The notes under the pieces were generated by a model. It did not search any database. It was not told the origin of the DNA and worked only from the letters and a program-made list of their open reading frames with translations. Below, piece after piece: positions 34,833 to 44,611 of a stretch of DNA of 47,353 nt (positions within the stretch are counted from its first letter, which is position 1; the number at the start of each line of letters is the position of its first letter). Source of the stretch: Actinomycetes bacterium (GTDB lineage: Bacteria; Actinomycetota; Actinomycetes; Streptosporangiales; Streptosporangiaceae); assembly GCA_021793235.1 (NCBI GenBank), contig JAJYTD010000034.1, positions 1 to 47,353 on the forward strand, given 5' to 3'. The position numbers and the translations under genes were made by a program.

Positions 34833-35275
34833 TCAACGGCCCCACTGCACGGCCCGGCCATGCTCCAGGTACACGGTGGCGCCCCGCCGCGCCGCCGCCA
34901 CCGCCCGGCCCACCCGGCGGGCCGCATCCGCGGGGGTAGCCCCCTGCTTCGGCAGGGTCGATCAGGCGTGCACCACCGAGCTCCTCGGGCGGCAGCCGCA
35001 CCGCCCGGCACCCCTGCACGGGCATGTCCCCGGAGAACACGAAGAGGGTGGTGCCGCGCCCGTCCGGGTGCAGGTGAGCGGGCAGCCGGTCCACGCACAC
35101 CAGCCCCCGCAGCACCGGAACGAACCCCACCTCCTCGACGCACTCGCGCCGACAGGCCGCCAGCGGCGACTCGCCCTGCTCGACCACCCCGCCCGGCCCG
35201 GTCGAACAGCAGCGCTGCGGCCGCGCTGCGGCTGCGCGGCAGGCTCTCGAAGAACGCCGACTCGCTGTGGACCAT
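34833..35275 (-). pseudogene. Decayed NUDIX hydrolase gene
   Basis: The N-terminus MVHSESAFFESLPRSRSAAAALLFD is in one frame. The NUDIX box GGVVEQGESPLAACRRECVEEVGF follows directly in another, with the expected strand between them (about 15-20 residues, ending in LPGG) missing. A later frame gives WCTP and LPPRMR, and a further one gives ATVYLEHGRAV before a stop at 34833. With one deletion and at least two shifts it is not functional. Confidence 0.75.
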
Positions 35276-35402
35276 GGAGCCGACCCTAACGGCCGCACCC
35301 GCCCCCGAAACGGATGCCACCGGCGGCGGGGGAGCAGGGCCCCGACCTCGTGCGCAGGGCGGCATACCCCCCGCAGACACCAGGGCACACCCCGGTCGGC
35401 GT

Positions 35403-36101
35403 TCAACGGACCACCCCGTAATAGGTCTGGAAGTACTCGGTCACCCGATAGGCGAGCCTGCGCTCACCCCCCAACAGCCGCACCATCGGCCCCAGCATGT
35501 GCGAGGCCGCCAACGCGAACGCCTCGGCCCACCACTCGCCGCGGTACTCCGCCAGAATCCTCCGCCGCAACAGGGGCCGACACGCCCGGTGCAGGTCGCG
35601 CCACTCCCGCGTCTCCGACATCAACCGGTCGGCGATGTCGAGCACATGCCCCACCTCGTGCAGCACCAGCGACACCCCCGCATGCGGAACCGACCCCAGC
35701 GCCATGACCCCGCGCGAATAGATCCCGGGAACCTCGTCCCACAACAGCGTCCGCGGATTGCGCGGATCGGTGTGCTGACCCCGCAGATGCCCCATGCCCT
35801 GCAGGTCCACCACCGACCCCTCGCCGACATAGATCGCATCGACCTCCTCGACCACCCGGTCGGCGATATGGCGCGGCAACCGCGCCAACGCGTCGATGAT
35901 GCCGATCACCGCCGCCGAAGGCCGGGTCCCGGCCGCCCACTGCCGGTGCAGCACCTCCTCCAACCGCCCCAGATGGCGACGCCCGTCATCGGGAACCGGA
36001 ACCACACCCGGCGGATGCGGCCCGCACTGGGCACGCTGGTTCAGGGCAACGCACATGTCCACAGCGACGCAATCTAGCTGATACAGCACACGGTGTCGCA
36101 T
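35403..36101 (-). CDS. Anthrax-lethal-factor-like (ATLF-type) zinc metallopeptidase
   Basis: Protein of 232 residues with the zincin motif LVLHEVGHVLD (His148, Glu149, His152) and a downstream third-ligand segment EYRGEWWAEAFALAAS (Glu189 or Glu193). Just before the motif, TLLWDEVPGIYSRGVMALGS is also typical of lethal-factor/Pro-Pro-endopeptidase-like domains. There is no convincing signal peptide or toxin-delivery domain, so it looks like a stand-alone, possibly cytoplasmic protease. Start ATG 36101 is tentative, as two further Met codons lie within the first 16 residues. It diverges from the EamA gene. Confidence 0.8.
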   Translation of the reverse strand: MRHRVLYQLDCVAVDMCVALNQRAQCGPHPPGVVPVPDDGRRHLGRLEEVLHRQWAAGTRPSAAVIGIIDALARLPRHIADRVVEEVDAIYVGEGSVVDLQGMGHLRGQHTDPRNPRTLLWDEVPGIYSRGVMALGSVPHAGVSLVLHEVGHVLDIADRLMSETREWRDLHRACRPLLRRRILAEYRGEWWAEAFALAASHMLGPMVRLLGGERRLAYRVTEYFQTYYGVVR

Positions 36102-36164
36102 TCACCGGACACCTGCACCCGGCCCCCACCGGCACCATCCGCCCCGACACTATGCTCACATCCC

Positions 36165-37067
36165 ATGACCCCACCTCGGCGCCGCCTCCTCGGGCTGGCC
36201 TTCGCCATCACCTCAGCACTGGCCTTCGGCGGATCAGGCCCCTTCGCCCGCCCCCTCATCGACGCCGGCCTGGACCCCCTGCACGTCACCTGGCTCCGCA
36301 CCGCAGGGGCCGCACTGATCCTGGCACCCCTGGCCCTACGCCACCGCCACGCCCTACGCACCCACCCCTGGCTGCTGCTGGCCTACGGCATCTTCCCCAT
36401 GGCCGGGGTCCAAGCCCTCTACTTCGCCGCGATCTCCCGCATCCCCGTCGGCGTAGCACTGCTACTCGAATTCCTCGGCCCACTCCTGGTCCTGGGCTGG
36501 ATCCGGCTCATCCGCGGCCGCCCCGTCCCCCGCACCGCCACCATCGGCGTGATCACCGCCCTCACCGGCCTGGCCCTGCTGGTCGAAGTGTGGGCCGGAC
36601 TCCGCCTGGACGCCCTGGGGCTGGCCCTGGCCCTGGCCGCCGCCGCCTGCCAGGCCGCCTACTTCCTCCTCTCCGACACCAACGGCCCCCCAATCGACCC
36701 CATGGCCCTCATCTCCCACGGCGCATGGATCGCCGCACTCGCAATCACCGCCCTCGCCCACCCCTGGAACCTGCCCTGGCACCTGCTGGCCGGCCCCATC
36801 ACCATCGCCGACACCACCACCCCGGCCCTGGTGTCGGTGATCTGGCTGGCGGTGATCTCCACCGCCCTGGCCTACGCCACCGGAATCGCCGCGATCCGCC
36901 ACCTCTCACCCCCCATCGCCGGCGCCGCCGCCTACCTGGAAGTGGCCACCGCCATCGTGGCGGCCTGGCTGATGCTGGGCCAAACCCTCAGCCCCGCCCA
37001 GACCGCCGGCGCGCTGATCGTGCTCGCCGGCGCCTTCATCGCCCAGCGCGCCATCCCCACCCCCTAA
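36165..37067 (+). CDS. EamA-family (DMT superfamily) transporter
   Basis: Inner-membrane exporter of 300 residues with ten predicted helices in two EamA repeats (about 10-140 and 150-290). The first repeat has WLRTAGAALILAPLAL, and the second ends LEVATAIVAAWLMLGQTLSPAQTAGALIVLAGAF. The substrate is probably an amino acid or nucleoside-like metabolite. TATGCT at 36151-36156 lies nine bases before ATG with no ribosome site, so the mRNA is probably leaderless. A hairpin follows the stop. Confidence 0.9.
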   Translation: MTPPRRRLLGLAFAITSALAFGGSGPFARPLIDAGLDPLHVTWLRTAGAALILAPLALRHRHALRTHPWLLLAYGIFPMAGVQALYFAAISRIPVGVALLLEFLGPLLVLGWIRLIRGRPVPRTATIGVITALTGLALLVEVWAGLRLDALGLALALAAAACQAAYFLLSDTNGPPIDPMALISHGAWIAALAITALAHPWNLPWHLLAGPITIADTTTPALVSVIWLAVISTALAYATGIAAIRHLSPPIAGAAAYLEVATAIVAAWLMLGQTLSPAQTAGALIVLAGAFIAQRAIPTP

Positions 37068-37075
37068 AGGACACC

Positions 37076-37091
37076 CCTCCCTTGGGGGAGG
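37076..37091 (+). terminator. Hairpin after the EamA gene
   Basis: CCTCCC-TTGG-GGGAGG (37076-37091), nine bases after the stop codon and ahead of the kinase gene. Confidence 0.5.
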
Positions 37092-37123
37092 CGCACCACC
37101 ACCGCACATGCCAGGATCAGGGT

Positions 37124-38394
37124 GTGCGCCTGCTCCGCCTGCTGACCACCCCACTGCTGAGCCCCGCCACCTACACCCGCTGGGCCTACCTCATCCTGGG
37201 CGGGGCGGTGTTCCTGCCCTACCTGATGGCCACCCTCGTCCTGACCTCGATGGCGCTCAACGGCGGCATCCCCGACCCCCCGCAGCAGGAAACAGGCGCA
37301 CCCCTGCTCATCGCCTTCGCAGCCGCGCTACCGCTGACCACAGCCACCGCCTGGATCCCCGGCGCCCACACCCTGGAAGGCCACCTCACCCGCGCCCTGC
37401 TGGGCGGCCCCATCACCGGCGAACCCATCGCCGAATCCGCTTCCCGGCGCTCCCGCGCCCGCACCGGCTGCTGGCTGACCCTGCACCTGACCACAGGATT
37501 CGCCGCCTGCCTGGCCACCATGGTGCTGCTGACCGAAGCCGCACTGATGGCCCTCCTACCGTTCTCGACCAGCCCCGGATCCCTCCTGCGACACTCCCTC
37601 ACCTTCATCGGCCACGCCCCACTGTCCACCCCCCAACGCCTCCTGGCCCCCCTCAACGGCGCCGCCGTCCTCCTCGGCCTGATCTATGCCCTGGCCCTCC
37701 TCGGCGCAGCCCTGGCCCGCCTAGCACCCCGCCTGCTGGGCCCCTCAACAACCCAGCGCCTGGCCCTGGCCCAACAGCACGCCCACACCCTGGCCCAACG
37801 CAACCAACTGGCCCGCGAACTGCACGACTCCATCGGCCACGCCCTATCGGTCGTAGCGCTGCAGGCCGGCGCGGCCGCCCGCGTCATCACCACCGACCCC
37901 GACTTCGCCCGCCACGCCCTGGAGGCCATCGCCGACCAGGCCCGCACCGCCACCGCCGAACTCGACCACGTCCTGGGACTGCTGCGCCACGAGGCGCCCC
38001 CCACCGCCCCCCACCCCGACCTCGCCGACCTGGACCAGCTCATCGACGCCACCCGCGCCTTGGGCACCGACCTGCGCACCCGCATCGAAGGCGACACCGC
38101 CGCAGTGCCCGGCACGGTCTCCCGCGAGACCTACCGCATCTGCCAGGAAGGCATCACCAACGCCCTACGGCACGCCGGCGCGGCCCCCATCACCCTGCAC
38201 CTGGCCATCGGCAACGACCGGCTGGACGTGGAGATCACCAACCCCTGCACCCCCGCACCGCCCCGCCGCACCCGCACCGGCCGCGGCCTGCGCGGCCTAC
38301 GCGAACGCCTGCACCTGCTGGGCGGTACCCTGCACGCCGGCCCCCACAACGGCCACTGGCGCCTGCACGCCGCCATCTCCTGGAAGGACCGCCA

Positions 38395-38398
<4 letters not shown>
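37124..38398 (+). CDS. NarL-type sensor histidine kinase
   Basis: Membrane sensor of 424 residues from GTG 37124. Hydrophobic segments lie at about 21-43, 58-76, 118-148 and 178-202. A short coiled coil leads into the HisKA_3 box with His234 in LARELHDSIGHALSV. The N box is QEGITNALRHAG. The usual DxGxG ATP-lid motif is replaced by ITNPCTPAPP and a later GRGLRGLRERL, a variant common in this actinobacterial kinase group. It overlaps the response regulator gene, giving a standard two-gene operon. Confidence 0.9.
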
Positions 38399-39057
<659 letters not shown>

Positions 39058-39208
39058 CCCGGCGGGAAAGACCCCCGTGGCATGGAAGCGGTCCCGGTAG
39101 GCACCCGGCGCCACATCGCCTCATCCGCAGCGGTCCCAACCGGCCACCCCCCGTAGCGGCCCCCGGCCGCCTCCACCACCTGCGCATCGGCCACCGACGC
39201 CCCCCGCC

Positions 39209-39961
39209 TCAAGCAGAAGAATGCGGCCCCTCCGCCCGCCCGCCCCGCACCGCCTCCCGCGCCCCCACCACATCAGCCGCATCAGCCACGATCTTCGTGA
39301 AATTCTCCGGCGCATCCACATTCACCATGTGCCCCGCCCGCGGCACATTCAACAACCGCCCATCCACACACGCATCCAAAAACCGCTTCTCATGAATCCG
39401 GAAATGATCCCGCGCCCCATTGACCAACCACACCGGCCCCCGATACGACCCCAACGCCGCCAACACATCCATCTGCGCGATCTCATCGATCACCGCCCGC
39501 GCCGCCTCCATCGCCAACCCGCCGTCCAACACCGCCTCAGCCCCCTCACCCAACGTCAACCGGTGAAACCGCTCATTGACCGCCTCCCCCTTATCCGGCA
39601 ACCGCTCCAACAACACCGCAGGAATCCGATACACATGCGCCAACGCCTGCGCCGGCCGCGCCGTACAACTGGCCGCCACCAACCCCGCCACCCGCTCCGG
39701 AACAGCAGCCGCCGCCGCGATCGCCACAAACCCCCCCATACTCAACCCCACCACCAGCGCACGCCCACCCACCCCATCCACCGCATCACGAACCGCCTCA
39801 ACAGCACCCCCCAGCGTGAACACCTCACCCCGGCGCGCCCCGTGCCCCGGCAGATCCAGCGCCACCACCCGCCGACCCTGCCCACCCAGCAACTCCACCT
39901 GCGGCCGCCACATCCCCCCCGACAACCGCAACCCGTGCACCAACACGATCGGCACGCTCAT
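39209..39961 (-). CDS. Alpha/beta hydrolase
   Basis: Soluble esterase-like enzyme of 250 residues. Oxyanion motif HGLRLSGGMW (9-18), nucleophile elbow GLSMGG with Ser74, acid residue in the NGARDHF segment, and catalytic His in PRAGHMVN. The full triad is intact. The substrate cannot be predicted. It uses mostly G-ending codons, so the plus strand here is extremely C-rich. The start ATG 39961 lies 50 bp downstream of the exonuclease III stop on the same strand. Confidence 0.9.
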   Translation of the reverse strand: MSVPIVLVHGLRLSGGMWRPQVELLGGQGRRVVALDLPGHGARRGEVFTLGGAVEAVRDAVDGVGGRALVVGLSMGGFVAIAAAAAVPERVAGLVAASCTARPAQALAHVYRIPAVLLERLPDKGEAVNERFHRLTLGEGAEAVLDGGLAMEAARAVIDEIAQMDVLAALGSYRGPVWLVNGARDHFRIHEKRFLDACVDGRLLNVPRAGHMVNVDAPENFTKIVADAADVVGAREAVRGGRAEGPHSSA

Positions 39962-40010
39962 ATCCCGCCCTGACCTCCCCGACGATCCGACACGGCCACC
40001 ATGCCCCCGC

Positions 40011-40808
40011 TCACCGATCCCCATACACCACGGTCACCGGAGCATGATCCGACCACCGCAACCCGTACTCGGCCGCCCGCTCCACCCACGCCCGCACCGC
40101 ACGCCCGCCCAACCCCGGCGTCGCCACCTGGTAATCGATCCGCCACCCCGCATCATTGTCAAACGCCCGCCCCCGATACGACCACCACGAATACGGCCCC
40201 TCCACACCCGGATGCAACGCCCGCACCACATCCACATACCCCGCCTCATCGAACACCCGCGACAACCACGCCCGCTCCAACGGCAAAAACCCCGAATTCC
40301 CCCGATTATTACGCCAATTCCGCAAATCAGCCTCACCATGGGCGATATTGAAATCCCCGCACACCACCAAATCCCGCCCCTGCGCCTCCACCTCAGCACG
40401 CCGACGCACCAAATACGGCAGGAACGCCTCCATAAAACGCTCCTTCTCCTCCTGGCGCACCGTCCCCACCTCACCCGAGGGCAGATACAGACTGGCCACC
40501 GCCACCGCCCCCACATCAACCTCCACATACCGCCCCGACCGCGCGAACTCCTCCACACCGAACCCCACCCGCACCGCATCCGGCTCCACCCGCGAATACA
40601 CCGCCACCCCCGCACGCCCCTTAACCTCCGCCGGAGCCAACACCACATGCCACCCCGCCGGAGCGATCACCTCCTCCGCCACCTGCTCCCGCTGGGCCCG
40701 CGTCTCCTGCAGACACACCACATCGGCCCGCGTGCCCGCCAACCACTCCACAAACCCCTTCTTGGCCGCAGCACGCAACCCGTTCACATTCACCGTGGAA
40801 ATTATCAC
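40011..40808 (-). CDS. xth: Exodeoxyribonuclease III / AP endonuclease
   Basis: DNA repair nuclease of 265 residues in the exonuclease-endonuclease-phosphatase fold. Metal and catalytic residues: STVNVNGLRAA (Asn), VCLQETRAQ (Glu), SLYLPSG (Tyr), VVCGDFNIAH (Asp, Asn) and WSDHAPVTV (Asp-His). Complete and typical for the bacterial Xth family. GTG 40808 (VIISTVNVNG) follows a G-rich tract; ATG 40820 is a nearby alternative. Confidence 0.92.
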   Translation of the reverse strand: MIISTVNVNGLRAAAKKGFVEWLAGTRADVVCLQETRAQREQVAEEVIAPAGWHVVLAPAEVKGRAGVAVYSRVEPDAVRVGFGVEEFARSGRYVEVDVGAVAVASLYLPSGEVGTVRQEEKERFMEAFLPYLVRRRAEVEAQGRDLVVCGDFNIAHGEADLRNWRNNRGNSGFLPLERAWLSRVFDEAGYVDVVRALHPGVEGPYSWWSYRGRAFDNDAGWRIDYQVATPGLGGRAVRAWVERAAEYGLRWSDHAPVTVVYGDR

Positions 40809-41135
40809 GCAAACCCCCATCCACCCACAGTGCGCACCCAGTGACCAGCGCAAAGAGCCCGGCCAACCAGCAGCCCACCAAGGGCCACCGGCCGCACGCG
40901 AACCCCCGGCACAGCACAGGCGAATACACGACAAGTCGGCATCACCGTACGCCAACAAACACCACAAAGACGGGAGAAGCATCCGATACCCGGCACCACC
41001 GCCGACACCGGGGGCCGAGGAGGATCGGTACAGGATTTGGCGGTAGAGCCGTGACCGGGCACCGGTTCGATGACGACGCCCACCGCTGGTTTGCGGCCGG
41101 TGCCATGTTCGCCGATGGCATCGGACGCGGTCCTG
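40809..41135. other. Region without a recognisable gene
   Basis: Between the exonuclease gene and the CGNR gene, which both run leftward. The left half is C-rich and the right half is balanced, so a compositional boundary lies near 40990-41050. No gene, hairpin or promoter stands out. Confidence 0.4.
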
Positions 41136-41645
41136 TCAGGTCCTCGGCTCCTGGCGGGCGCGCTCCTGGTGGCGACGGGCCTTCAAGCGGTTACCGCAGG
41201 TCTTCATCGAGCACCAGCGGGCGGTGTTGGCGCGGCTGCGGTCCAGGAGGAAGAGGCGGCACTCGTCGTTGCCGCAGGGGCGCAGCCGGCCGGGCCTGCG
41301 TGCCTGGACGTCGTACCAGGCGAGCACCAGCTCCACCGCGAGCATCCGTTCGGGCGGCCCGCACAGACGCCACCGCAGACCCGACGCGCCGACCTCGGGG
41401 AGCCGGTGGACGCCGGTGAGCATCCGCTGCAGATCCGCCTGGGGCACGGGGCCGTGCGTGGCGGCCTGGAGCACGTCCCTGGCCGTCCGCAGCCAGTCGA
41501 TCGCCGGTGCGTCGCCCGGGCCGCCGTGCTGCTGCGCCCACCGCCGTAGCACGGCGTCATCGGCCCACAGGTCCTGCGGCCGACCGTCCACCACCGGGGT
41601 GCTGTTCAGCGCCTCGAGCAGTGCCTGTTCGTCGATCACATCCAC
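41136..41645 (-). CDS. CGNR zinc-finger / ABATE-domain regulator
   Basis: Protein of 169 residues: N-terminal ABATE-type helical region (DVIDEQALLEALNSTPVV ... DLQRMLTGVHRL), then the CGNR zinc finger (about 122-160) with CGNDECRLFLLDRSRANTARWCSMKTCGNRLKAR carrying four Cys. Members are small stress-linked regulators. It diverges from the dehalogenase-like gene across 101 bp and probably controls it. Unlike its flanks, the DNA here is not C-skewed on the plus strand. Confidence 0.9.
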   Translation of the reverse strand: MDVIDEQALLEALNSTPVVDGRPQDLWADDAVLRRWAQQHGGPGDAPAIDWLRTARDVLQAATHGPVPQADLQRMLTGVHRLPEVGASGLRWRLCGPPERMLAVELVLAWYDVQARRPGRLRPCGNDECRLFLLDRSRANTARWCSMKTCGNRLKARRHQERARQEPRT

Positions 41646-41657
41646 CCACCTCCCTAC

Positions 41658-41744
41658 CTAACCCTCTTGTTCGACTTGACAGGTTACCTCGTGTCGGGTC
41701 CACTGAGAGCGTAGATAACCACCAAAGAAGATTGATAGGGTTAG
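41658..41744. promoter_or_regulatory. Inverted repeats in the divergent CGNR/hydrolase control region
   Basis: CTAACCCT (41658-41665) and AGGGTTAG (41737-41744) are exact inverted copies, one near each gene start. Two more GGTTA/TAACC words lie between them (near 41682 and 41716). They are candidate operators for the CGNR regulator. Confidence 0.4.
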
Positions 41745-41746
41745 CC

Positions 41747-42628
41747 ATGGTCGAGGTTCACCACCAGTACGCCACCGTACGAGGACACCGCATCTTCTAC
41801 CGGGAAGCCGGCCCCCACGACGCACCGACTCTGCTGCTCCTGCACGGTTTCCCCACCAGCTCGCGCATGTTCCGCCGACTGATCCCGCGACTCGCCGACC
41901 GGTTCCGCGTCATCGCCCCCGACCACCTCGGCTTCGGCCACTCCGACACTCCGCCCGCCGACACGTTCCCGTACACGTTCGACGCACTCACCGACATCAC
42001 CGAGGCACTCCTGGCCGAGCTCGGCATCAACCGCTACGCCATATACGTGCAGGACTACGGCGCCCCCATCGGATGGCGGCTCGCGCTACGCTCCCCAAAG
42101 GCACTCACCGCGGTGATCACCCAGAACGGCAACGCCTACGAGGACGGCTTCGTCCCGCAGTTCTGGGCACCCGTGTGGGCCTACGCCAAGGACCCGAGCC
42201 CCGAGACGGAGCCGGCGGTCCGCGCCGCTCTCGGCCTGGACGCCATCCGCTGGCAGTACCTGCACGGGGTGGACCGCCCCGAACTGGTCGACCCCGACAC
42301 CTGGACGTTTGACCACCGCGACATCAGCCGCCCCGGCAACGACCTCGCACAACTCGCCCTCTTCCGCGACTACGCCACCAACCCGCCCCTGTACCCGCAG
42401 GTGCACACCTACTTCCGGCAGAGCCGCGTCCCGCTCCTGGCCGTATGGGGAGCCGAGGACCTCATCTTCGGCCCTGACGGTGCGCGCGCCTTCGCACAGG
42501 ACCTACCGGACGCCGAGATCCATCTGGTGCCCGGAGGCGGCCACTTCCTGCTCGAAAGCCACCTGGACACCGCGGTCGACCACATCCGGGACTTCCTGAC
42601 CCGCACGTCGGCGACGACTCGGGCATAA
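41747..42628 (+). CDS. Alpha/beta hydrolase, haloalkane dehalogenase / epoxide hydrolase-like
   Basis: Enzyme of 293 residues. Oxyanion motif HGFPTS (33-38), GHSDTP after strand 4, and nucleophile Asp103 in VQDYGAPIGW, where an Asp rather than Ser points to dehalogenases or epoxide hydrolases. The acid lies near WGAEDLIFGPDGAR, and the His in GGGHFLLE completes the triad. ATG 41747. The divergent CGNR gene is its likely regulator. The substrate is not predictable beyond a halogenated or epoxide compound. Confidence 0.9.
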   Translation: MVEVHHQYATVRGHRIFYREAGPHDAPTLLLLHGFPTSSRMFRRLIPRLADRFRVIAPDHLGFGHSDTPPADTFPYTFDALTDITEALLAELGINRYAIYVQDYGAPIGWRLALRSPKALTAVITQNGNAYEDGFVPQFWAPVWAYAKDPSPETEPAVRAALGLDAIRWQYLHGVDRPELVDPDTWTFDHRDISRPGNDLAQLALFRDYATNPPLYPQVHTYFRQSRVPLLAVWGAEDLIFGPDGARAFAQDLPDAEIHLVPGGGHFLLESHLDTAVDHIRDFLTRTSATTRA

Positions 42629-42749
42629 AACGGCGAACCAAGCAGGCCGCCGCCGACCACCATGGTTGACCGGCGGCGGCCAGTACCGGCGACTGACAAC
42701 AGGCACTACGCGACTACGCTGGACGGCGTTCAGCCGATGGAGGAGGCCC

Positions 42750-43076
42750 ATGTCCGAGACCAACGAGACCCCCGAGCGCGTCCACCTGGTCGGCGGACCC
42801 TTCGAACTGAACGGAACGATCCGTACAGACGTACGCGAGGCCGTCGAAGCGGCCCGCCGCGCGGGCCTGAAGGGTGGTCTGTTCGTCGTCGACGATGAGC
42901 AAGCCCTGCCCGATCGGGGACCGGCCGAGCCGCAGCCGCGAGCCCACTACTCCCTTCCGGGCCCACCAGGGTCCACGAACACCTGGGGATTTCGGGGATG
43001 GGTGCCCTCAGCCCCCTCCGACCTGACACCGACCCAGTACTACCTCCACTACGGTAACGGCGAGCCGCTCTTCTAA
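42750..43076 (+). CDS. Small hypothetical protein
   Basis: Soluble protein of 108 residues (ERVHLVGGPFELNGTIRTDVREAVEAARRAG; then a Pro/Gly-rich end YYLHYGNGEPLF). GGAGGAGG lies four bases before ATG 42750, a very strong ribosome site. No family recognised. It lies 121 bp after the hydrolase and may belong to the same insertion. Confidence 0.65.
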   Translation: MSETNETPERVHLVGGPFELNGTIRTDVREAVEAARRAGLKGGLFVVDDEQALPDRGPAEPQPRAHYSLPGPPGSTNTWGFRGWVPSAPSDLTPTQYYLHYGNGEPLF

Positions 43077-43148
43077 ACGACCACTGACATCCCCGCTGCG
43101 CCCACCAGTTCGGGATACGGGCGGTGGTGCAAGGCGCCATGATGACAC

Positions 43149-43301
43149 TCATGGCTGACCAGGCGCATGCAGCCGATCACCGTCCGGCACTTCCGTCGCG
43201 ACGAGGACGACGGCGACCGCCACCACGACGACACCGAACAGCAGGCTGAAGACGGCCGCGACGGTACTGCCCAGGATCCAGGCGGGGGAGAGGCGCACCA
43301 T
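43149..43301 (-). CDS. Single-pass small membrane protein
   Basis: Protein of 50 residues with one helix (STVAAVFSLLFGVVVVAVAVVLVA) after a short N-terminus, GC-ending codons and GGAGGG upstream of the ATG. Function unknown. Confidence 0.55.
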   Translation of the reverse strand: MVRLSPAWILGSTVAAVFSLLFGVVVVAVAVVLVATEVPDGDRLHAPGQP

Positions 43302-43415
43302 ACCCCTATCGCCCTCCCCGCAAGGACCGGCCCGATAGCCCACGCCTGGCCGCCCGCAACGCACAGGCGAACACCCCCATGAACAGCGGGGAGCCCAGGC
43401 GGGATCCACCCCTGC

Positions 43416-44552
43416 CTAGGGGTGCAACACCACCTTCGTGTACCCCTCCACATGCCGGTCGAACTTGTCATAGGCCATCGGCGCCTGATCCAACGCCACC
43501 TCATGGGAGACCACAAACGACGGCGTCGCCCGCCCCTGGGCGATCAGATCCCGCAACTGCCGGTTGTAGCGCTTCACATTGGCCTGCCCGGTCCCCATCC
43601 GCAGCCCCTTCTCAAACATCAGACCGATGTCGAACGCCAACCGCCCCTGCCGCGCCTGCTCATCACCGCCACCCGGATCCGAGGTCAGATACAGCCCCGG
43701 CACCCCCAGCGCCCCCGTCGGCCGCACCGTGGCGATCAGCGCGTTCAGCACCCCCGCCGGCTCCTCCTGGGACGGATCACCATGGCCGCGCGCCTGGTAG
43801 CCCACCGCATCGATGCCCTTGTCCGCACCCCCACCGGTCTCCTCCACGATCATCCCGGCCGGGTCCACGGAACTGAAATCCACCGCCACCGCACCGATCT
43901 GTTCGGCCAACCGCAACCGCTCCGGCACCCGGTCCACCACGAACACCCGCGACGCCCCCCGCAAGAACGCCGAATAGGCGGCCATCAGCCCCACCGGACC
44001 GGCACCATAGACCGCCACCGTCTCACCCGGAGACACCCCGGCCAGCTCACACCCGTGATACCCCGTCGGGAAGATATCGGCCAGCATCGCGTAATCGGCC
44101 TCGTTCTCCTCACCCTCCGGCAACACCAGACAGTTGAAATCGGCAAACGGCACCCGCAGGTACTCCGCCTGCCCACCCCGATAAGGCCCCATCGACACAT
44201 ACCCATAGGCCCCACCCGCAAAGCCCGGATTCACCGTCGTACAGAACCCCGTGAACCCCTTCTCGCAGTTGCGGCAGAACCCGCAGGCCACATTGAACGG
44301 CATCACCACGCGCTGCCCCTTGCGCACCCGCGTGACCGCCGAACCGACCTCCTCGACCACCCCCAAATTCTCGTGGCCGAACACCATCCCCGCATCCGCA
44401 TCCGTACGCCCCTCATACATATGCAGATCCGACCCGCAAATAGCCGACGACGTCACCCGCACCAGCACATCACCCGGATGCTCGATCCGCGCATCGGCCA
44501 CCTCCTGCACCGCCACATCAAACGGCCCCTGATACACCACAGCCTTCATCAC
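43416..44552 (-). CDS. Zinc-dependent alcohol dehydrogenase, glutathione-independent formaldehyde dehydrogenase-like
   Basis: Medium-chain dehydrogenase of 378 residues. Catalytic zinc site: Cys in ICGSDLHMYEGRT and GHENLG. Structural zinc: four Cys in VACGFCRNCEKGFTGFC. NAD-binding Rossmann: VYGAGPVGLMAAYSAFLRGA. YRGGQAEYLRVPFADFNCLVLP and the insert GYQARGHG are typical of the formaldehyde-dehydrogenase (FdhA) branch. It oxidises an aldehyde or alcohol, independent of glutathione if the assignment holds. Confidence 0.92.
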   Translation of the reverse strand: MMKAVVYQGPFDVAVQEVADARIEHPGDVLVRVTSSAICGSDLHMYEGRTDADAGMVFGHENLGVVEEVGSAVTRVRKGQRVVMPFNVACGFCRNCEKGFTGFCTTVNPGFAGGAYGYVSMGPYRGGQAEYLRVPFADFNCLVLPEGEENEADYAMLADIFPTGYHGCELAGVSPGETVAVYGAGPVGLMAAYSAFLRGASRVFVVDRVPERLRLAEQIGAVAVDFSSVDPAGMIVEETGGGADKGIDAVGYQARGHGDPSQEEPAGVLNALIATVRPTGALGVPGLYLTSDPGGGDEQARQGRLAFDIGLMFEKGLRMGTGQANVKRYNRQLRDLIAQGRATPSFVVSHEVALDQAPMAYDKFDRHVEGYTKVVLHP

Positions 44553-44611
44553 CGAACCCCCTTACCCACGGCACTGCACCAGCCCCCGCCCGCTACCCGC
44601 CACCCCCGACC

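Noticed and set aside
39221..40844. Long plus-strand frames rich in His, Pro and Arg opposite the hydrolase and exonuclease III genes.
   Set aside because: They are produced by the C-rich strand bias; the minus-strand genes carry full catalytic motifs.
41050..41075. GGTTCGA-like words that could be tRNA T-arms (also near 19383 and 45670).
   Set aside because: No acceptor, D or anticodon stems can be formed around any of them.
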